Shown here one piece after another: positions 24,553-32,690 of a stretch of 64,000 nt of DNA (position 1 is its first letter; each line of letters opens with the position of its first letter). The DNA comes from Clostridiales bacterium UBA7285. GTDB taxonomy: Bacteria > Bacillota > Clostridia > Peptostreptococcales > Anaerovoracaceae. Under the pieces are notes generated by a model that was given only the letters and a program-made list of their open reading frames with translations, made no database searches and was not told where the DNA came from. The stretch covers positions 1 through 64,000 of the forward strand of contig DKRJ01000026.1 in the NCBI GenBank assembly GCA_002472145.1, read 5' to 3'. The position numbers and the translations under genes are program-made.

Positions 24553-26175
24553 ATGAAAAAACTGATATCTGTACTGCTGGTTCTCAGTCTTGTTCTGGCG
24601 CTTACGGCGTGCACGAAGTCCGACGGTACGACCGACGGTACGACACAGGAAAACAACGACCCCGGGACCGATGCAGCTGTTTCGGCTGACGATGAACTGA
24701 ACGGCCTGCCGGAAGCGGGGGACGGAACATACGTGTCGAGCCTTCCGTGGGCCGATGAACACGATGCCGCTGTCCTGAAGGCCAGACTGGAAAGGGATCT
24801 GGGCTCGGAAGGCACGATCGTCAAAGCCTTCGCAAAGCGATGGGGACGCTCGAACGATTTAGACTCATATTATCTGGAACTTACCGAAGACGGGCGCTTC
24901 GTGTTTTCGAAAAAAGATATCGGCGCAGGTTTCGTGAACGTTTCTGGAGCCTGGACTTTCTATGACGGGTCGATATATCTGTGCGGAGAGAGCAGCGAGG
25001 CCCCTGAAGAGAGCGCGATGTACGAGCTGGCGCCGCAGTTTGAAGGCGCCGATCTGATCCTGCAGGATATGGAGGGCAGACGCATCCATTACGGAGACGG
25101 CGAAAAAGAAGGTTTCGGTGAGCTTTTCTCCTACTACGATCCGGTACGCTTCACCGGAGCCACGTCTGACTGGGAGCCGAGCCTCGCGTCGCTTTCGGAT
25201 GAGAACTACGAAGACTCGTATCTGTATAATCTGCTGAGCCTGTCCACGAGCGAAAGCGGTGCCTATCACTACTCTGACGGCTCCGTCATCACGTATTACT
25301 GGGTGCTGCCGGAACTGACCGCGTCTGACAGCGAAGATGCAAAAGAGATCAACGTCGATATCTACGACCGTTTCGGAGGATACGTCTCCACAGGCTATAG
25401 TGAGGTAGAGTCCCTCGATCACGTCTCGAACCCTTGCATCGATTATGAAGAGATAGTCTTCGGGGATCAGGTGACTCTTCTGATCACGACTGTGGATCAA
25501 TACAACTGCCGGTATACCGACGCTTATACGTTCAACTATTCAGATAAAAAGATCATGAACGAAGAAGATATCGTAAATAAGTTCGGACTGACCGAAGAGC
25601 AGTGGCTGCAGTCTTATAAAGACTCCGTCACACGCGCGTTCGAGTATATCAACGAAGGCCTCAGCGACGCCCAGAAAAAAGAGTCCGGATATGACGAGAT
25701 CCTTTACAACGTTACGAGCTCTTCACTTTACAGCCCGGTGTTCATCGACGAAGGCGGCAATCTCGCTGTGGTCGTCAGGATCCCTGAGCTCGTCGGCGGC
25801 AATAGCAACTCTTACATCATCTACCCGCTGGACGAAACTAAGCCACCGAAGAAACATTACGCTTTCAACTGGCCTGTCGACATCGGAGATGACTCAAAGA
25901 CCCTCGCGGCGTACGCGCCAACAGATCAGAATGCGGAGCAGGTGCTCTACCACGACCTGAGTTATAAATCAAAAGTCATCACTCTTTACGCCACAATGAC
26001 AGACGGCGGGGTGCAGGAGATCGACGGCGAGCAGTGCAGGGTCGTGAACTTTACGGACGCTTCCATACAGGCCGAGCCGGTCGACGTCGAGATGACTTAC
26101 GCCGTATCGATGTCGGGCAAGGTCTGGGCATACAGCAGCACCGACGAAGAGTGGCTCCCGCAGAATTGGAGATAA
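24553..26175 (+). CDS. Putative lipoprotein of unknown function
   Basis: This 540-residue protein has a classic lipoprotein signal: basic MKK, a hydrophobic core and the lipobox LTAC with Cys at 18, followed by a Thr/Asp/Gly-rich tether. The mature part is acidic, with many Tyr, Ser and Asp residues. It has no recognised catalytic motif. It contains a probable two-part layout: about 70-200 (strand-rich) and about 200-540 (EEQW and IIYPL segments). It should be anchored outside the membrane. GAGAAGAAATG offers only a modest ribosome site. Confidence 0.75.
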   Translation: MKKLISVLLVLSLVLALTACTKSDGTTDGTTQENNDPGTDAAVSADDELNGLPEAGDGTYVSSLPWADEHDAAVLKARLERDLGSEGTIVKAFAKRWGRSNDLDSYYLELTEDGRFVFSKKDIGAGFVNVSGAWTFYDGSIYLCGESSEAPEESAMYELAPQFEGADLILQDMEGRRIHYGDGEKEGFGELFSYYDPVRFTGATSDWEPSLASLSDENYEDSYLYNLLSLSTSESGAYHYSDGSVITYYWVLPELTASDSEDAKEINVDIYDRFGGYVSTGYSEVESLDHVSNPCIDYEEIVFGDQVTLLITTVDQYNCRYTDAYTFNYSDKKIMNEEDIVNKFGLTEEQWLQSYKDSVTRAFEYINEGLSDAQKKESGYDEILYNVTSSSLYSPVFIDEGGNLAVVVRIPELVGGNSNSYIIYPLDETKPPKKHYAFNWPVDIGDDSKTLAAYAPTDQNAEQVLYHDLSYKSKVITLYATMTDGGVQEIDGEQCRVVNFTDASIQAEPVDVEMTYAVSMSGKVWAYSSTDEEWLPQNWR

Positions 26176-26182
26176 GCAAAAA

Positions 26183-26818
26183 ATGAAAAGGATACTCTGC
26201 TTCGGGGATTCTAACACATGGGGATACAGGGCGGGAGAGGCGACGCGCATGGACGAGAACACGCGCTGGCCTAAAGTCCTGCAGCACGAACTGAATAAAA
26301 CGATAGAAGCAGAAGTCATAGAAGAAGGGCAGAACGGCCGGACTACTGTATTTTTCGATCCCGTTGAAGAGAGGATGGCGGGGATAGATTATTTCTATCC
26401 CTGCCTGATGACGCACGCGCCTCTTGATCTGGTCATCCTCATGCTCGGTTCGAACGACCTGAAAAACCGTTTCGGTGTCGGGCCGGTCGCGATAGCACGC
26501 GGATTCTACAGGTACCGGGACGCGCTTATCAAATCACACATCCGCGGGCCTGTTCCCGAGGTGCTCCTGATCGCGCCCCCGCACGTGGAGCCTTGCGTCC
26601 TGGAAGATCCGAGGTTCGGTCCCGATATGACGCATGCTCCTGAACTCTCTCTGGGTTTTGCCGACGCGTACCGCAAGACAGCCGAGGAACTGGGATGGCA
26701 TTTTCTGGACGCCGCGCTCTTTGCGCATGCGTCGGATGTGGACGGGATGCACATGACCGAGGAATCGCACCGCAGACTGGGAAAAGCTGTCGCTGAAGCG
26801 GTGATCGACATTTTTTGA
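26183..26818 (+). CDS. SGNH/GDSL-type hydrolase
   Basis: This 211-residue cytoplasmic protein begins KRILCFGDSNTWG, with block I GDSN and nucleophile Ser10. Block III is LGSNDLKNRF, and the catalytic pair is Asp187/His190 (DGMH). The ENTRWPKVLQ segment is typical of the arylesterase/acyl-CoA-thioesterase-like branch also found near sugar deacetylases. The natural substrate cannot be told. The gene starts seven bases after the lipoprotein stop, so the two probably share a transcript with the MATE gene that follows 14 bases later. Confidence 0.88.
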   Translation: MKRILCFGDSNTWGYRAGEATRMDENTRWPKVLQHELNKTIEAEVIEEGQNGRTTVFFDPVEERMAGIDYFYPCLMTHAPLDLVILMLGSNDLKNRFGVGPVAIARGFYRYRDALIKSHIRGPVPEVLLIAPPHVEPCVLEDPRFGPDMTHAPELSLGFADAYRKTAEELGWHFLDAALFAHASDVDGMHMTEESHRRLGKAVAEAVIDIF

Positions 26819-26832
26819 AAGAGGTTTAGGGA

Positions 26833-28242
26833 TTGGATTCTGAAAAGGGGAAAGACGTTTACAGAAAAAAACTTTCGTCTCATGAGATAAATATGACGGA
26901 AGGTCCGATACTCGAAAAGATGCTGGCGTTCGCGTTCCCGCTCATGGCGTCGAGCGTGCTCCAGCTTCTCTTTAATGCGGCCGACGTCATGGTCGTCGGC
27001 AATTTCGCAGGGGACCAGGCTCTTGCTGCGGTGGGATCGAACGGTTCTCTGATAAATCTTCTGGTGAACCTGTTCATCGGGCTCTCGATAGGTGTAAACG
27101 TGCTCGCGGCCAGGTATTACGGCGCCGGGTATGGCAGATCCTTAAGCGAGACGGTCCACACCGCGATGCTGACTTCTGTCATAAGCGGGATAATACTGAC
27201 GATAGTGGGAGTCCTTTTCGCGCGGACGTTCCTCGTGTGGATGCAGTCGCCGCCTGACGTGCTGCCTCTTGCCGCGCTTTATCTGAGGATATATTTCCTC
27301 GGCATGACGCCGATGATGGTCTATAATTTCGGCGCCGCGCTGCTCAGGGCCAGAGGAGACACTAAGCGGCCGCTGTACTTTCTGACGGCAGCCGGGATCA
27401 TCAACGTAGCGCTGAATCTGATCTTTGTCATCGGATTCGATATGGACGTCGCGGGGGTCGCTATCGCAACTGTCGCATCCGAATGCGTTTCTGCGTTCCT
27501 AGTCTGGCGCTGCCTGCTGAACGAAAATGGGGATTTCCACCTCGACCCGCGAAAACTGAGGCTATATAAAAATCATTTTCAGTTGATAATCCGCATAGGT
27601 CTTCCGGCTGGCCTGCAGGGCGTTTTGTTCTCTATTTCCAACGTCATCATACAGGCGGCGGTAAACAGCTTCGGCAGCATAGTCGTCGCGGGCAGTTCCG
27701 CCGCGATAAACGTCGAGAATTTCGTCTACGTCGCGATGAACGCTTTCAGCCAGGCGGAGGTCTCTTTTGTCAGCCAGAACATAGGGGCGCAGAGGTACGA
27801 AAGGATCAGGAGGATCACACGGACAGCGCTTGCCTGCTCGGTGATAACAGGGGCGTTCCTGGGCATATCCGCGTACGTGCTGGGCAGACCGCTCATTGGC
27901 ATATTCACCGACAGCGATGACGTCATAGAACAGGGGATCATCAGACTCTATTACCTGTCCGCCCCATATGCGATATGCGGAGCCATGGAGATCATGAGCG
28001 GCGCGATGCGCGGCATGGGATATTCCCTCACGCCGACGATAGTGACAGTCTTCGGGGCGTGCGTTTTCAGGCTGGTATGGCTTGCCACCGTATTCCGGAT
28101 ACCCGAATATCACACGATATCGACAGTCTACGTCTCATATCCGCTCAGCTGGATACTGACGCTGGCGATCCACTGCGTCTGCTACTTCTGGATATATGAT
28201 CATAAGATAAAGCCGAAAATAGACAAAACACGGACCGTCTGA
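26833..28242 (+). CDS. MATE family efflux transporter
   Basis: A second MATE exporter, 469 residues with about twelve hydrophobic segments. Family marks are GPILEKMLAFAFPLMASSVLQLLFNAADVMVVG near the N-terminus and the repeated half around 260-300. It starts with TTG at 26833; GAGG lies about ten bases upstream. An internal ATG at 26893 would remove a short charged leader. Substrate is unknown, and it is not obviously paired with the exporter at 6994. Confidence 0.9.
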   Translation: MDSEKGKDVYRKKLSSHEINMTEGPILEKMLAFAFPLMASSVLQLLFNAADVMVVGNFAGDQALAAVGSNGSLINLLVNLFIGLSIGVNVLAARYYGAGYGRSLSETVHTAMLTSVISGIILTIVGVLFARTFLVWMQSPPDVLPLAALYLRIYFLGMTPMMVYNFGAALLRARGDTKRPLYFLTAAGIINVALNLIFVIGFDMDVAGVAIATVASECVSAFLVWRCLLNENGDFHLDPRKLRLYKNHFQLIIRIGLPAGLQGVLFSISNVIIQAAVNSFGSIVVAGSSAAINVENFVYVAMNAFSQAEVSFVSQNIGAQRYERIRRITRTALACSVITGAFLGISAYVLGRPLIGIFTDSDDVIEQGIIRLYYLSAPYAICGAMEIMSGAMRGMGYSLTPTIVTVFGACVFRLVWLATVFRIPEYHTISTVYVSYPLSWILTLAIHCVCYFWIYDHKIKPKIDKTRTV

Positions 28243-28248
28243 CCCGCT

Positions 28249-28317
28249 GCCGCTGCTCCGGAAGAGCGAGTGCCGCTGCTCCGGAAGAGCGAGTGTCACT
28301 GCTCCAGAAGAGCGAGT
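28249..28317. repeat. Three tandem 23-bp units across a gene end
   Basis: Units 28249-28271 and 28272-28294 are identical; 28295-28317 differs at three positions. The third unit contains the stop codon and last codons of the minus-strand Lon-like gene, so the other two are duplications lying just downstream of it, in the gap to the convergent MATE gene. Confidence 0.9.
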
Positions 28318-30023
28318 ATCTCGTCTCTGTCGTATGTGACGCTGGAGGTGTGTTCCGTCTCTATCCGGTAAAGAGCGTTGGCCGCGATGTGCTCGCCGGC
28401 CTGTTCGAGGCTCCTCACGCCCGGCAGGTCGGCGTATTTGTCTATGATCACGTCTATGCCTTCCGGCGTTATCACGCATTCCTCCTTCTTCATCCCGAGA
28501 CGGCTCACGACCTTAGGCATCACGTAGTCGCGGAATATTATTCTGCGCTCGTCGGAATCGTAGTCCGGGATGTCTATGACGGCAAAGCGCGACAGGAGCG
28601 GATCTGATATCCTGGTTTTGTCGTTTGCGGTGGCGATGGGGTAGACGCCCTGCGTCGGGATCGCGCATTCGATGTAGTTGTCAGTGAAGCCGAGGCCGTC
28701 GAGCAGAGCGAGCAGAGGATCCGCCGGGTTTGACGACGCGGTGCCGCTGTCCGCTTTATCGAGCTCGTTGATAATGAATACGAGGTTAGAGGACCCGGCG
28801 TACGAAAATGCCTCCATGATGCGTCCCGGCTTCGCGTTAGTGTAGACGCGCGGCGAGCCCGTGAGCGCTTCGGCGTCGTGGATGGTGCTCATGTCGAGCG
28901 AGAACCACGGGAGTTTCAGTATTCGCGCTATCGCGTACGCGATCTGCGATTTGCCGGTCCCCGCCGGGCCGACGAGCAGGAGCCCGTATCCCGGAAGTGT
29001 GTGGGTGCGGTTTATCTGTATGATCGTCTCGATAACTCTCTGCTTGACGCGGTCCATGCCGTAAAGTTCTTCGTCGAGTATGCGCCTGGCCTCGTAAGGA
29101 TCGATCGAAGGGAACCAGGTGCTCTGCCACTGTATGTTGAGCACGATAGGCAAAGCCCTCTGAGCGTGCCTCTTTTCGTCTTCCGACACGTTCGGGGCGT
29201 TTACCATCGCTATGTTCCTGTGTGCCCATGAACGGATGTTCGAAGGAAGCGTATCACCGGCCGTCGACATGAAATCGATTATCCTGGACATATCGGTCAG
29301 GATGATGGCGGAGTCGTCGTCATCGCCTTCGTCATCGGCATCTGCGCCTGCCGCTGCGCTCTCAGGAAGTTCCTGGGGCTCGCTCGAGATGAGCCTGCGG
29401 ATGACCATCTGCAGGAACCCGTTGTTCGCGGACGACAGAGACTCGTCTCCTGCCGGATCCACGGCTTTGATGCTGTAGACCGCATATCCCTCCGGGACCG
29501 CGTGGCCGGAAAGCCTGACGCAGACGTGCCCCTTGCCGAGCCATTTCAAGAGTTTGAGAAAACGGCTGTCTGCCGCGACTATGTTACGCTGCTGAAGGCT
29601 GCCGTGGGTGAATTCGAACGCGTCGAGCCTGTCGGGGTTGGTGAACGCTCCGGTCTCGTGATAGTTCATAGTGTGCTGTGGATCGTCGATCACCAGTATC
29701 GGGTCGGTGTCGCCGAGCCTGCGGCTGCGGCTGTAATATATGCTGTACGAAGGTCCGAGAGTATCATCGGTGTACTGACGTACTGCGCCTTCCGATTTTT
29801 CAGAAGCGGAGTCATCTCCGTCGCCGCCCGAATCGATCTTTGTTATCGCTCCGAGAGTCTCGTACATGTCAAGCGCCTCGTCGATGTCGGCGTCCGAGAC
29901 GCTTCCCCCGTTTTCCTTAACGAGAGACAGCCAGAAATCCTCCAGGTCGCGCACCGTGCCCTCGTCGAGCACCCCGGTGTACTTCATGTTGTTTTCTTCG
30001 AGGATACGCGAAAATGTTTTCAT
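28296..30023 (-). CDS. Lon-like AAA+ ATPase lacking a protease domain
   Basis: This 575-residue protein has an N-terminal part without recognised family (about 1-310, with an acidic DADDEGDDDD stretch near 228). A Lon-type AAA+ module follows: YGMDRVKQRV, Walker A GPAGTGKS at 352-359, Walker B-like FIINELDK at 416-423, sensor 1 TAN at 465-467 and sensor 2 GVRSLE with Arg537. The Walker B Asp of Lon (LDEIDK) is Asn419 here, although the Glu remains. There is no LON substrate domain and no Ser-Lys protease domain; the protein ends right after the AAA+ lid. It could be an unfoldase or remodelling factor, or inactive. MoxR or McrB families fit less well. Confidence 0.75.
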   Translation of the reverse strand: MKTFSRILEENNMKYTGVLDEGTVRDLEDFWLSLVKENGGSVSDADIDEALDMYETLGAITKIDSGGDGDDSASEKSEGAVRQYTDDTLGPSYSIYYSRSRRLGDTDPILVIDDPQHTMNYHETGAFTNPDRLDAFEFTHGSLQQRNIVAADSRFLKLLKWLGKGHVCVRLSGHAVPEGYAVYSIKAVDPAGDESLSSANNGFLQMVIRRLISSEPQELPESAAAGADADDEGDDDDSAIILTDMSRIIDFMSTAGDTLPSNIRSWAHRNIAMVNAPNVSEDEKRHAQRALPIVLNIQWQSTWFPSIDPYEARRILDEELYGMDRVKQRVIETIIQINRTHTLPGYGLLLVGPAGTGKSQIAYAIARILKLPWFSLDMSTIHDAEALTGSPRVYTNAKPGRIMEAFSYAGSSNLVFIINELDKADSGTASSNPADPLLALLDGLGFTDNYIECAIPTQGVYPIATANDKTRISDPLLSRFAVIDIPDYDSDERRIIFRDYVMPKVVSRLGMKKEECVITPEGIDVIIDKYADLPGVRSLEQAGEHIAANALYRIETEHTSSVTYDRDEILALLEQ

Positions 30024-30117
30024 GATATTTCTCTTTCTGTCCGCATGCGTTCCGCACGTATAGAAGATACTTTTCTAAGCACATGATATATTAACTTCGA
30101 CGGAGGGGCAATAGAGG

Positions 30118-30126
30118 TGGTATAAT
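30118..30126 (+). promoter_or_regulatory. mtaB: Extended -10 promoter of mtaB
   Basis: TGG followed by TATAAT (30121-30126) is a perfect extended -10. It ends six bases before the mtaB ATG at 30133, putting transcription start at or next to the start codon. A GAGGTG motif at 30114-30119 is Shine-Dalgarno-like but about 13 bases from the ATG and overlaps the promoter. Confidence 0.6.
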
Positions 30127-30132
30127 CTGATC

Positions 30133-31458
30133 ATGAACAGAAAAGTCGCTTTTTATACGCTCGGATGCAAGGTAAATCAATACGAGACGGAACTGATAAA
30201 GGAACGTTTCGCCAAAGACGGCTTTGATGCGGTCCCGGACGGGACTCCCGCCGACGTATATGTCATAAACACGTGCACAGTAACGAATCTGGCAGACCGC
30301 AAATCGCGGCAGTACGTCAGGAGGGCGAGGAAGCAGAACCCCGAAGCGTTCATCGTAGTCACGGGATGCTACGCCGAGACGGACAGAGAAGGCGTTTCAG
30401 GCATCGACGGCGTGTCGATGGTCGTCGGAAACAAAGACAAAAATATGATCCCCGCGCTCGTAAAGGAAGCGCTCGAAGAAGGCTGCTGCGATCTGACGCA
30501 CGGAACGGACGGAAACGAGAACACGGAAAGCTGTTCACACGTCTGGACGAAGGACGCCGGGATAGACCGCATGAACGAGAAAAGCCGCGCCTTTATCAAA
30601 ATAGAAGAGGGCTGCGACAGATTCTGCAGCTACTGCATCATTCCGTACGCCAGAGGAGGGATCGTTTCGAGGGATCCGGGCGATATCGTAGATGAGGCCG
30701 AGAGGCTGGCAGAAGCGGGATACCGCGAGATAGTCCTGACTGGGATAAACACTGCTCTCTATGGCAGAGACCTCGGGATGCCGGGGATCGAGTCGCTGAT
30801 AAAGGCCCTCGACGAGAGCAGGGGTGATTTCAGGATACGGCTCAGTTCACTCGAGCCTACGGTCGTCGACAGGGAGTACGTGGAGAAACTCGTCGGATAC
30901 GGAAAACTCTGCCACCACATGCATCTGTCAGTGCAGAGCGGCTCCGACGACGTTCTGGCGCGGATGAACAGGCGCTACGACAGGGAAAAGTATCTGGATA
31001 TAGTAAAGGCCCTGCGCGATTTCGACCCTCTGTACGGGATAAGCACCGACGTCATCGTGGGGTTCCCGGGTGAGACGGAAGCAGATTTCGCGGATTCTCT
31101 CGACATCGTGACGAGGGCCGAATTCGTCAAGGTTCACGCGTTCAGGTATTCGAGGCGAAGCGGGACAAAGGCGGACGCGATGACCTGCCAGATACCGCCG
31201 AAGGTGAAGAACGCCAGAGTCGAGGCTTTGGCGAGGCATGCAGTTGACGTCTCGGAGAGGTTCAGGGAAAAATGCCGCGGCTCGGAGGACATTGTTTTGT
31301 TCGAGGAGAGAGAAGAGGACGGGCTGCTGTCCGGATATTCCGGGAATTACGTCAGGGTGCACGCGCCAGGTGATGACTCTCTGATCGGAAAGCTTTGCAG
31401 GACAAGGCTTGAAGATATATATAATGACGGAATGAAAGGAGTGATAATAGATGGATGA
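30133..31458 (+). CDS. mtaB: tRNA t6A37 methylthiotransferase MtaB
   Basis: MtaB is a radical-SAM enzyme with two iron-sulfur clusters that converts t6A37 to ms2t6A37 in tRNA. The 441-residue protein has the N-terminal MTTase cluster ligands C12, C48 and C79. The radical-SAM CxxxCxxC motif is C161, C165 and C168 (GCDRFCSYC), and a C-terminal TRAM-like region follows. The N-terminal TLGCKVNQYE is typical of MtaB rather than MiaB. Its last bases overlap the HIT gene by eight. Cluster supply by NifSU is plausible. Confidence 0.95.
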   Translation: MNRKVAFYTLGCKVNQYETELIKERFAKDGFDAVPDGTPADVYVINTCTVTNLADRKSRQYVRRARKQNPEAFIVVTGCYAETDREGVSGIDGVSMVVGNKDKNMIPALVKEALEEGCCDLTHGTDGNENTESCSHVWTKDAGIDRMNEKSRAFIKIEEGCDRFCSYCIIPYARGGIVSRDPGDIVDEAERLAEAGYREIVLTGINTALYGRDLGMPGIESLIKALDESRGDFRIRLSSLEPTVVDREYVEKLVGYGKLCHHMHLSVQSGSDDVLARMNRRYDREKYLDIVKALRDFDPLYGISTDVIVGFPGETEADFADSLDIVTRAEFVKVHAFRYSRRSGTKADAMTCQIPPKVKNARVEALARHAVDVSERFREKCRGSEDIVLFEEREEDGLLSGYSGNYVRVHAPGDDSLIGKLCRTRLEDIYNDGMKGVIIDG

Positions 31459-31792
31459 TTGTTTGTTCTGCAAAATCGCCAGACACGAGATCCCATCCGA
31501 CATCGTCTACGAGGACGACCGCGTGATCTGTTTCCGCGACATCAACCCGCAGGCTCCGGAACACGTTCTGCTCATCCCTAAGGAGCATATCGGCTCTCTG
31601 GATGACGTGGACGACAGCAACAAGGAGCTTTTAGGGTATATGATGACGAAGATCCACGAGATCACCGATTCTCTCGGGATCGAAACGGGATACAGGGTCG
31701 TGAGCAACAACGGCGACGACGCCGAACAGTCGGTGAAGCATCTGCACTTCCATATCCTCGGCAAGCGCAAGATGACGTGGCCTCCGGGCTAG
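31451..31792 (+). CDS. HIT (histidine triad) family nucleotide-binding protein
   Basis: This 113-residue HinT-type protein probably hydrolyses purine nucleoside phosphoramidates or aminoacyl-adenylates. It has an N-terminal CLFCKI motif (C4, C7) as in zinc-binding family members, the INPQAPEHVLLIPK core and the catalytic triad H97, H99 and H101 in HLHFHIL. It overlaps mtaB, so the two are cotranscribed. The sequence after its stop partly repeats its own 3' end. Confidence 0.93.
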   Translation: MDDCLFCKIARHEIPSDIVYEDDRVICFRDINPQAPEHVLLIPKEHIGSLDDVDDSNKELLGYMMTKIHEITDSLGIETGYRVVSNNGDDAEQSVKHLHFHILGKRKMTWPPG

Positions 31793-31904
31793 ACCGGGAA
31801 GATGCCTCCGGGCAGGACATGAAAAGACGCACCCGGACAGGGAAGATGCCCTGGTCTCATCGGGGACTGCCGGCGTGCACGGGGCATGGAGGCAAAAAAT
31901 ATCC

Positions 31905-31933
31905 TTGATACCCCGAATGTTTGATAGTATAAT
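31905..31933 (+). promoter_or_regulatory. Sigma-A promoter of the rpsU operon
   Basis: TTGATA (31905-31910) and TATAAT (31928-31933) are separated by exactly 17 bases. About 60 bases of leader precede the rpsU start. This is one of the strongest promoters in the window and should drive the rpsU-yqeY block. Confidence 0.85.
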
Positions 31934-31997
31934 ATCGCTGTTGGAACAGAATACTGTTCACTGCTTATAATTTCATTACAGGCAGGAGGTGATATAT

Positions 31998-32177
31998 GTG
32001 GCACAGGTAATCGTAAGAGAAAATGAAAGCTTGGAGAGCGCTCTCAAGAGATTCAAGAGATCGTGCGCCAGAGACGGCGTTATGGCTGAAGTGAGGAAGA
32101 GAGAGCACTACGAGAAGCCGAGCGTCAGGAGAAAGAAGAAATCTGAGGCAGCAAGAAAGAAGGCCAGAAAGTATTAA
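31998..32177 (+). CDS. rpsU: 30S ribosomal protein S21
   Basis: S21 is a small basic protein of the 30S subunit that helps recruit mRNA at the anti-Shine-Dalgarno end of 16S rRNA. The 59 residues match family features: AQVIVRENESLESALKRFKRSC, then a strongly basic C-terminus. The GTG at 31998 is the right start: an excellent AGGAGGTGA lies just upstream, and translation from the ATG at 31989 would add residues that S21 proteins lack. It leads the conserved order rpsU-yqeY-phoH-ybeY-era-recO. Confidence 0.96.
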   Translation: MAQVIVRENESLESALKRFKRSCARDGVMAEVRKREHYEKPSVRRKKKSEAARKKARKY

Positions 32178-32178
32178 T

Positions 32179-32625
32179 ATGACGCTGAAAGAACAGCTTT
32201 TTGAAGATTACAAGCAGGCTCTGAAAAACCGCGACGAAATCGCGAAGAACACGATCGGGCTTGCGCGCGCGGCTGTAAAGCAGCGCGAAATAGACGACCG
32301 TGTCGAACTTGACGATGCAGGTGTGCAGCAGGTACTGCAGAAGCAGATCAAGATGCGCACCGACGCTCTCGCCGATTTTGAAAAAGCAGGCCGAACAGAT
32401 CTGTCAGACGGATACAAGGCAGAGATAGAAGTTCTTAAGAAGTATATTCCGGAGCAGATGTCCGCCGAAGAGATCGCGGCTGTCGTAAAGGAAACGGCGG
32501 CCGGGCTCGGCATTGAAAACGGCAGACAGAACATGGGGAAACTCATGGGAGCCGTCATGGGCAGGCTTAAAGGCAAAGCGGACGGAAACGACGTCCGGAA
32601 GGCCGTTACGGAATTTCTTTCATAA
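32179..32625 (+). CDS. yqeY: GatB/YqeY domain protein
   Basis: This 148-residue protein consists of the helical YqeY domain related to the C-terminal tRNA-binding part of GatB. Marks are MTLKEQLFEDYKQALK, EIEVLKKYIPEQMS and GRLKGKADGNDV near the end. It starts one base after rpsU, as in many Firmicutes and Proteobacteria. The function is not settled; tRNA or ribosome association is suggested by its fold and its fixed place next to rpsU. Confidence 0.93.
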   Translation: MTLKEQLFEDYKQALKNRDEIAKNTIGLARAAVKQREIDDRVELDDAGVQQVLQKQIKMRTDALADFEKAGRTDLSDGYKAEIEVLKKYIPEQMSAEEIAAVVKETAAGLGIENGRQNMGKLMGAVMGRLKGKADGNDVRKAVTEFLS

Positions 32626-32634
32626 GCTGGTACA

Positions 32635-32670
32635 GAGACCGCTCTTACGATAGCGGCCTCTTTTATTTTA
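32635..32670 (+). terminator. Rho-independent terminator after yqeY
   Basis: GAGACCGCT (32635-32643) pairs with AGCGGCCTC (32652-32660) with one internal mismatch, followed by TTTTATTTTA. It ends the strong rpsU transcript ahead of phoH, perhaps only partially. Confidence 0.8.
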
Positions 32671-32690
32671 CAAATCGGAGGAAACCGGAT

